A stretch of 64,000 bases of DNA from Caballeronia insecticola (GTDB lineage: Bacteria > Pseudomonadota > Gammaproteobacteria > Burkholderiales > Burkholderiaceae), in assembly GCF_000402035.1 (NCBI RefSeq), contig NC_021287.1:2418001-2482000 (forward strand), given 5' to 3'. Under the pieces are notes generated by a model. That model saw only the letters and a list, made by a program, of their open reading frames with translations, was not told the origin of the DNA and made no database searches. Positions 59,450 to 64,000 of this stretch are shown piece after piece (position 1 is the stretch's first letter; every line of letters begins with the position of its first letter). A program made the position numbers and the translations under genes.

Positions 59450-60847
59450 ATGCCGCTTGTCGCCAAAGCTTTCATTGCCCCTCTCATCGTCGCGTGCGCG
59501 ATGTTCATGGAAAGCGTGGACGCCAACGTCATCGTCACCGCGATTCCTGAAATGGCGCGCGCCTTCGGCCGCGATCCCGTTACGTTGAAAGTCGCCGTCA
59601 CGAGTTACGTGCTCGGGCTCGGCGTCTTCATTCCGATCTGCGGCTGGGTCGCCGACCGCTTCGGCGCACGCGTCGTGTTCCGCACGGCCATCGGCATCTT
59701 CGTCGTCGGCTCGCTGCTGTGCGCGGCGTCGACATCGCTCGGTCCCTTCACCGTCGCGCGTTTCATCCAGGGCGTCGGCGGCGCGATGATGGTCCCGGTC
59801 GGGCGCATCATCATCTTCCGCTCGGTGCGCCGCTCGGAGTTCATTCGCGCGATGAACTATCTCTCCGTGCCCGCCATGCTCGGACCCGCCGTCGGGCCGC
59901 TGCTCGGCGGCTTCATCACGACTTACCTGCACTGGCGCCTGATCTTCTTCATCAACATTCCGATCGGCATCGCCGGGATCTGGCTGACCAACCGCTATAT
60001 CGCCAATTCGCACGAGGAGCATCCGGGCCGGCTCGACTGGTTCGGCTTCTTCCTCTCCGCGAGCGCCGGCGTGCTGCTGTTGCTCGGGCTCTCGCTCGTC
60101 GGCGGCGAGCTGATTCCGCAAGGCTCGGCCTACGCGATGTGCGTCGCCGGCGCGCTGATGGTCGCGCTCTACTGCGTGCACGCACGCCGCGCCGAGAAAC
60201 CGCTGCTCGACCTGCGCTTCTTCCGCGTGCCGACTTTCCAGGCGAGCGTGCTCGGCGGTTCGATGTTTCGCATCGGCCTGGGCGCGGTGCCCTTCCTTCT
60301 GCCGCTCGCGCTGCAGGAAGGACTCGGCATGACGGCGTTCAAGTCCGGCGCGATCACCTGTGCGTCAGCATTCGGCGGCATGTTCATGCGCTCGCTCGCC
60401 TCGCGCGTGCTGCGCCGCTTCGGCTTCCGGCAGACGCTGTTCTACAACGCGGCGCTGTCGGGTATCGCCATTGCGGCGTGCGGCACGTTCTTTCCCGGCA
60501 CGCCGACCTGGGTGATCTGGACTGTCGTGCTGCTCGGCGGCTTCTTCCCGGCGTTGCAGTTCACGAGTCTCAACTCGCTTGCGTATGCCGAAATCGAAAC
60601 GCGCGATGTCGGTCGCGCGACCAGCCTCGCGAGCTTCGTGCAACAAGTGTCGCTCGGTCTCGGTGTGACGGTTGCCGGCATCACGCTCGAGCTTTCGCAG
60701 TATCTGAACGGCCACGCGAGCGTGCAATGGTCGGACTTCTGGCCTTCGTTCGTCGTAGTCGGCCTGTTCTCGTTCATCTCGATGCCGATCACCGCGCGTC
60801 TCGCGCACGACGCCGGAACCGAAATTTCACGCGGCACGCGCGGCTGA
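59450..60847 (+). CDS. MFS drug-exporter, DHA2/EmrB-QacA type
   Basis: Inner-membrane proton antiporter of the major facilitator superfamily, probably exporting drugs or toxic metabolites. The 465-residue protein has about fourteen hydrophobic segments and DHA2-type motifs: AMFMESVDANVIVTAIPEMA in the first helix, GWVADRFGARVVFRTAIGIF (motif A), RFIQGVGGAMMVPVGRII, and LGPAVGPLLGGFITTYLHWR with FFINIPIGIAGIW (motif C region). The ATG at 59450 gives a normal N-terminus; the open frame upstream overlaps the DUF3820 gene. No periplasmic adaptor or regulator is adjacent. Its orientation against nrdA and nrdB suggests later insertion. Confidence 0.92.
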   Translation: MPLVAKAFIAPLIVACAMFMESVDANVIVTAIPEMARAFGRDPVTLKVAVTSYVLGLGVFIPICGWVADRFGARVVFRTAIGIFVVGSLLCAASTSLGPFTVARFIQGVGGAMMVPVGRIIIFRSVRRSEFIRAMNYLSVPAMLGPAVGPLLGGFITTYLHWRLIFFINIPIGIAGIWLTNRYIANSHEEHPGRLDWFGFFLSASAGVLLLLGLSLVGGELIPQGSAYAMCVAGALMVALYCVHARRAEKPLLDLRFFRVPTFQASVLGGSMFRIGLGAVPFLLPLALQEGLGMTAFKSGAITCASAFGGMFMRSLASRVLRRFGFRQTLFYNAALSGIAIAACGTFFPGTPTWVIWTVVLLGGFFPALQFTSLNSLAYAEIETRDVGRATSLASFVQQVSLGLGVTVAGITLELSQYLNGHASVQWSDFWPSFVVVGLFSFISMPITARLAHDAGTEISRGTRG

Positions 60848-60868
60848 AACCCGCGCCGCAAAACAAAC

Positions 60869-60909
60869 GGGCCGGCACCGGAGCGTGACGCTTGCTCCGA
60901 TGCCGGCCC
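60869..60909 (-). terminator. Hairpin terminator between MFS gene and nrdA
   Basis: A GC-rich stem of about 15 bp with one mismatch (arms 60869-60884 and 60894-60909). On the minus strand it leads into TTTGTTTT, so it suits the end of nrdA. Confidence 0.7.
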
Positions 60910-60940
60910 GCCGGACCGGCTCGATCCTCTCAGGCGCCGC

Positions 60941-63900
60941 TTACTGGCACGCCTCGCACTCGTCGAAGCCCGCATCGCCCGGACGCATCATGCAGACGGG
61001 ACCGTCCGCTTCCGGCGCTGCTTCGACCGCGGGCGCGCTCTGCGCTGCCGCTGCCGTCGCCGCTGCTGCTGCATTGAAGCCCTGCGAGCCCGCCGACGAC
61101 GCACCGCCCGTCACGCCGCCGCCGTAGCCGCCCTGCGCACCCGATGCGCCGTTCCCGCCATTGCCCGAGGGCACCGCGTTCAGTGCGCCGTGCGCGACCG
61201 TCGACTTCTCGACGTGCGTCGCCGCCATCGTGCGGAGGTAGTAGGTCGTCTTGAGGCCGCGAATCCACGCGAGCTTGTAGACCTCGTCGAGCTTCTTGCC
61301 CGACGCGCCCGCCATGTAGATGTTCAGCGACTGCGCCTGATCGATCCACTTCTGACGGCGCGATGCCGCTTCGACCAGCCACTTCGGATCCACTTCGAAC
61401 GCGGTCGCGTAGATCGCGCGGAGGTCGGCCGGAATGCGGTCGATGCGCGAGAGCGTGCCGTCGAAGTACTTCAGATCCGACACCATCACTTCGTCCCACA
61501 GACCGCGCGTCTTCAAATCGCGCACGAGGTAGTCGTTGACGACCGTGAATTCGCCCGACAGATTCGACTTCACGTACAGGTTCTGGAAGGTCGGCTCGAT
61601 GCACGCCGACACGCCGATGATGTTGGAGATCGTCGCCGTCGGCGCAATCGCCACGCAGTTCGAATTGCGCATGCCCCAGGTCGAGATGCGCGAGCGCAGT
61701 TCGGCCCAGTCCATCGACTCGGACGTGTCCACTTCGACATAACCGCCGCGCGCGTCGGCCAGGAGCTTCAGCGAATCCTGCGGAAGAATGCCGCGATCCC
61801 ACAGCGAGCCGCGATACGTTGCGTAACGGCCGCGCTCTTCCGCCAGTTCCGTCGACGCGTAGTACGCGTAGTAGCAAACGGCTTCCATCGAGCGATCCGC
61901 GAACTCGACCGCTTCGCCCGACGCATACGGCGTGCGCAGCAGGTGCAGGCAGTCCTGGAAGCCCATGATGCCCATGCCGACCGGACGATGCTTCAGGTTC
62001 GAGTTACGCGCCTTCGGCACCGCGTAATAGTTGATGTCGATGACGTTGTCCAGCATGCGCATCGCAACGCTGATAGTGCGCTTGAGCTTCGCGTGATCCA
62101 GCGCGAAGGTGCCGTCGGCCTGCTTCACCATGTGCGCGACGAGGTTCACCGAGCCGAGATTGCACACGGCGATTTCCGTGTCGCTCGTGTTCAGCGTGAT
62201 TTCCGTGCACAGGTTCGACGAATGCACGACACCCACGTGCTGTTGCGGCGAGCGCACATTGCACGGATCCTTGAACGTGATCCACGGATGGCCGGTCTCG
62301 AACAGCATGCCCAGCATCTTGCGCCACAGTTGCGCCGCCGGCAGCTTCTTGAACAGCTTGATCTCGCCGCGCGCGGCTTTCTCTTCGTAAGCCGTGTACG
62401 CCTTCTCGAAGTCCGCGCCGAACAGGTCGTGCAGGTCCGGGCAGGTGGACGGCGAGAACAGCGTCCAGTCGCCGCCTTCCATCACGCGCTTCATGAACAG
62501 GTCGGGAATCCAGTTCGCCGTGTTCATGTCGTGGGTGCGGCGGCGGTCGTCGCCGGTGTTCTTGCGCAGTTCGAGGAATTCTTCGATGTCGAGGTGCCAC
62601 GACTCCAGGTACGCGCAGACCGCGCCCTTGCGCTTGCCGCCCTGATTCACGGCGACCGCGGTGTCGTTCACGACCTTCAGGAACGGCACGACGCCTTGCG
62701 ACTTGCCGTTCGTGCCCTTGATGTGCGAACCGAGCGCGCGCACGCGCGTCCAGTCGTTGCCGAGGCCGCCCGCGAACTTCGAGAGCAGCGCGTTTTCCTT
62801 GAGCGCCTCGTAGATGCCGTCGAGGTCGTCGGCGACGGTCGTCAGATAGCACGACGACAATTGCGAGCGATGCGTACCCGAGTTGAACAGCGTCGGCGTC
62901 GACGACATGAAATCGAACGACGACAGCACGTTGTAGAACTCGATGGCGCGCGCTTCGCGGTCGATTTCGTTGAGCGACAGGCCCATCGCGACGCGCATGA
63001 AGAACGCCTGCGGCAGTTCGATGCGCGTGCCGTCGACGTGCAGGAAGTAGCGGTCGTACAGCGTCTGCAGGCCGAGATAGCCGAATTGCAGGTCGCGGTT
63101 CGCGTCCAGCGCGGCGCCCAGGCGCTTCAGGTCGAACTGTTGCAGTTTGTCATCCAGCAGGCCGGCTTCGATGCCGCGCTTGATGAACTGCGGGAAGTAT
63201 TCGGCATAGCGCTCGCCCATTTCGGCTTGCGTCACTTCGCCTTCGAGAATTTCGCGGCGGATCGTGTGCAGCAGGATGCGGGCGGTGACCTGGCTGTACG
63301 CCGGGTCCTTTTCGATCATCGTGCGCGCGGCGAGGATGGCCGAGTCGTAGACCTGCGACATCGGCACGCCGTCGTACAGGTTCTTCACCGTTTCGGCGAC
63401 GATCGGATCGGCGGAGACGGCATCGCCCAGATTCGAGCAGGCGGACACGATCAGCGCCTTGAGCGCGCCGAGATCGAGCGGATGCGAGACGCCGTTGTCC
63501 GTCACGTTGATGACGCCTTCGGGCGACTGCGCGTTCGGCGCCTGCGAGCGCTCTTGCGTGCGTTGCTGCGTGCGCTTCTCGCGATACAGCACGTAGGCGC
63601 GCGCGACGTTGTGCTCGCCGCCGCGCATCAGCGCGAGTTCGACCTGATCCTGAATGTCTTCGATATGAAACGTGCCGCCATGCGGACGGCTGCGCACGAG
63701 CGCGCGCACGACGGCCTGCGTCAGTTGCTCGACCTGCTCGCGCACGCGCGCGGAGGCGGCGCCCTGACCGCCGTTCACGGCGATGAACGCCTTCGTCACC
63801 GCGATGGCGATTTTCGAAGGCTCGAACGACACCACGCTTCCGTTGCGACGGATGACCTTGTAGTCGGCATACGTCGTGTTCGGCGCGAGCGCCGGGGCGC

Positions 63901-63976
63901 CTGCGGACTGCGCACCGCCGGTCGGCAGTGCGGATGCGCCTTCGAAGGAAGTCGTGGCGTTCTCGGTGGTTTGCAT
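60941..63976 (-). CDS. nrdA: Ribonucleotide reductase class Ia, alpha subunit (long form)
   Basis: Reduces ribonucleoside diphosphates to deoxy forms. At 1011 residues it is far longer than E. coli NrdA (761). Residues ~45-145 are an ATP-cone (YKVIRRNGSVVSFEPSKIAI), and ~160-250 look like a second, degenerate cone. The catalytic part holds SQLSSCYLTTVADDL, NLCTEITLNTSDTEIAVCNL with the active-site cysteines, and SMDWAELRSRISTWGMRNSN. A Gly/Ala-rich linker leads to a Cys-containing tail (FDECEACQ) that takes electrons from thioredoxin. I chose the ATG at 63976, preceded by AGGAG at 12 bases; the upstream TTG is less likely. Confidence 0.96.
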   Translation of the reverse strand: MQTTENATTSFEGASALPTGGAQSAGAPALAPNTTYADYKVIRRNGSVVSFEPSKIAIAVTKAFIAVNGGQGAASARVREQVEQLTQAVVRALVRSRPHGGTFHIEDIQDQVELALMRGGEHNVARAYVLYREKRTQQRTQERSQAPNAQSPEGVINVTDNGVSHPLDLGALKALIVSACSNLGDAVSADPIVAETVKNLYDGVPMSQVYDSAILAARTMIEKDPAYSQVTARILLHTIRREILEGEVTQAEMGERYAEYFPQFIKRGIEAGLLDDKLQQFDLKRLGAALDANRDLQFGYLGLQTLYDRYFLHVDGTRIELPQAFFMRVAMGLSLNEIDREARAIEFYNVLSSFDFMSSTPTLFNSGTHRSQLSSCYLTTVADDLDGIYEALKENALLSKFAGGLGNDWTRVRALGSHIKGTNGKSQGVVPFLKVVNDTAVAVNQGGKRKGAVCAYLESWHLDIEEFLELRKNTGDDRRRTHDMNTANWIPDLFMKRVMEGGDWTLFSPSTCPDLHDLFGADFEKAYTAYEEKAARGEIKLFKKLPAAQLWRKMLGMLFETGHPWITFKDPCNVRSPQQHVGVVHSSNLCTEITLNTSDTEIAVCNLGSVNLVAHMVKQADGTFALDHAKLKRTISVAMRMLDNVIDINYYAVPKARNSNLKHRPVGMGIMGFQDCLHLLRTPYASGEAVEFADRSMEAVCYYAYYASTELAEERGRYATYRGSLWDRGILPQDSLKLLADARGGYVEVDTSESMDWAELRSRISTWGMRNSNCVAIAPTATISNIIGVSACIEPTFQNLYVKSNLSGEFTVVNDYLVRDLKTRGLWDEVMVSDLKYFDGTLSRIDRIPADLRAIYATAFEVDPKWLVEAASRRQKWIDQAQSLNIYMAGASGKKLDEVYKLAWIRGLKTTYYLRTMAATHVEKSTVAHGALNAVPSGNGGNGASGAQGGYGGGVTGGASSAGSQGFNAAAAATAAAAQSAPAVEAAPEADGPVCMMRPGDAGFDECEACQ

Positions 63977-64000
63977 GTGCAAAACTCCTGGTGTTCGAAT

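Overview
The window is GC-rich, densely coded chromosomal DNA with long antisense shadow frames. Gene content and order point to a betaproteobacterium of the family Burkholderiaceae, most like Paraburkholderia or Caballeronia. The signs are the bamE-dapB-exbB-exbD-leuS-lptE-holA block, accB-accC-prmA followed by a zinc-ribbon DUF3426 gene and tpx, the Lys/Ala-repeat histone H1-like gene, a long NrdA, and a 500-bp inverted-repeat element with the CTTTCTTTGC/GCAAAGAAAG hairpin. The genus is inference; no rRNA or tRNA gene was seen.

Layout. 1-7160 (minus): envelope and housekeeping genes holA (cut by the window edge), lptE, leuS, exbD, exbB, dapB and bamE, divergent from fur (7336). 7911-11730: ureide catabolism (allA, alc), a dctA transporter and a divergent FadR-type GntR regulator; similar GGTC-N-GACC palindromes lie in front of both dctA and the regulator. 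11845-17090: a small unknown gene, gap and tkt, a VOC protein and rsmE. 17185-18256: a secreted lipoprotein ribonuclease of the barnase/T1 type followed by its barstar-like inhibitor. 18455-18608: a candidate small RNA with a strong terminator.

18896-24607 is the most accessory-looking part. Two TPR glycosyltransferases (a GT9-like one and a GT41/OGT-like one) flank a broken trimeric-autotransporter gene whose remains run into the C-terminus of an OmpA-domain gene. 24927-30370: maeB, thiL-pgpA-pncC and pyrF.

30463-41135 (minus) is a sugar-catabolism cluster: IclR regulator, dgoK, dgoA, an SDR, an AraFGH-type importer, then past the 500-bp repeat a XylB-like aldose dehydrogenase, an SMP-30 lactonase and an aldose epimerase. 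Together they suggest import of D-galactose and/or L-arabinose and oxidation via lactone and aldonate to 2-keto-3-deoxy-galactonate, phosphorylation and aldol cleavage. The aldonate dehydratase is not in the window.

41495-47244 (minus): mtgA, aroE, an RNase II-family exonuclease, a YqiA-like esterase and mpl, several start/stop-overlapped. 47431-55643 (plus): a conserved nucleotidyltransferase-like protein, a TlpA-type thioredoxin, accB-accC-prmA, a DUF3426 protein, tpx, a PfkB kinase and a glycine-zipper lipoprotein. No aroQ is found in front of accB. 55896-63976: histone H1-like protein, nrdB, a DUF3820 protein, an MFS exporter and nrdA. nrdB has an unusual ~700-bp repetitive upstream region with NrdR-like boxes at its far end. 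Translational coupling by 1- or 4-base overlaps is widespread. No CRISPR array, intact insertion sequence or prophage was seen.
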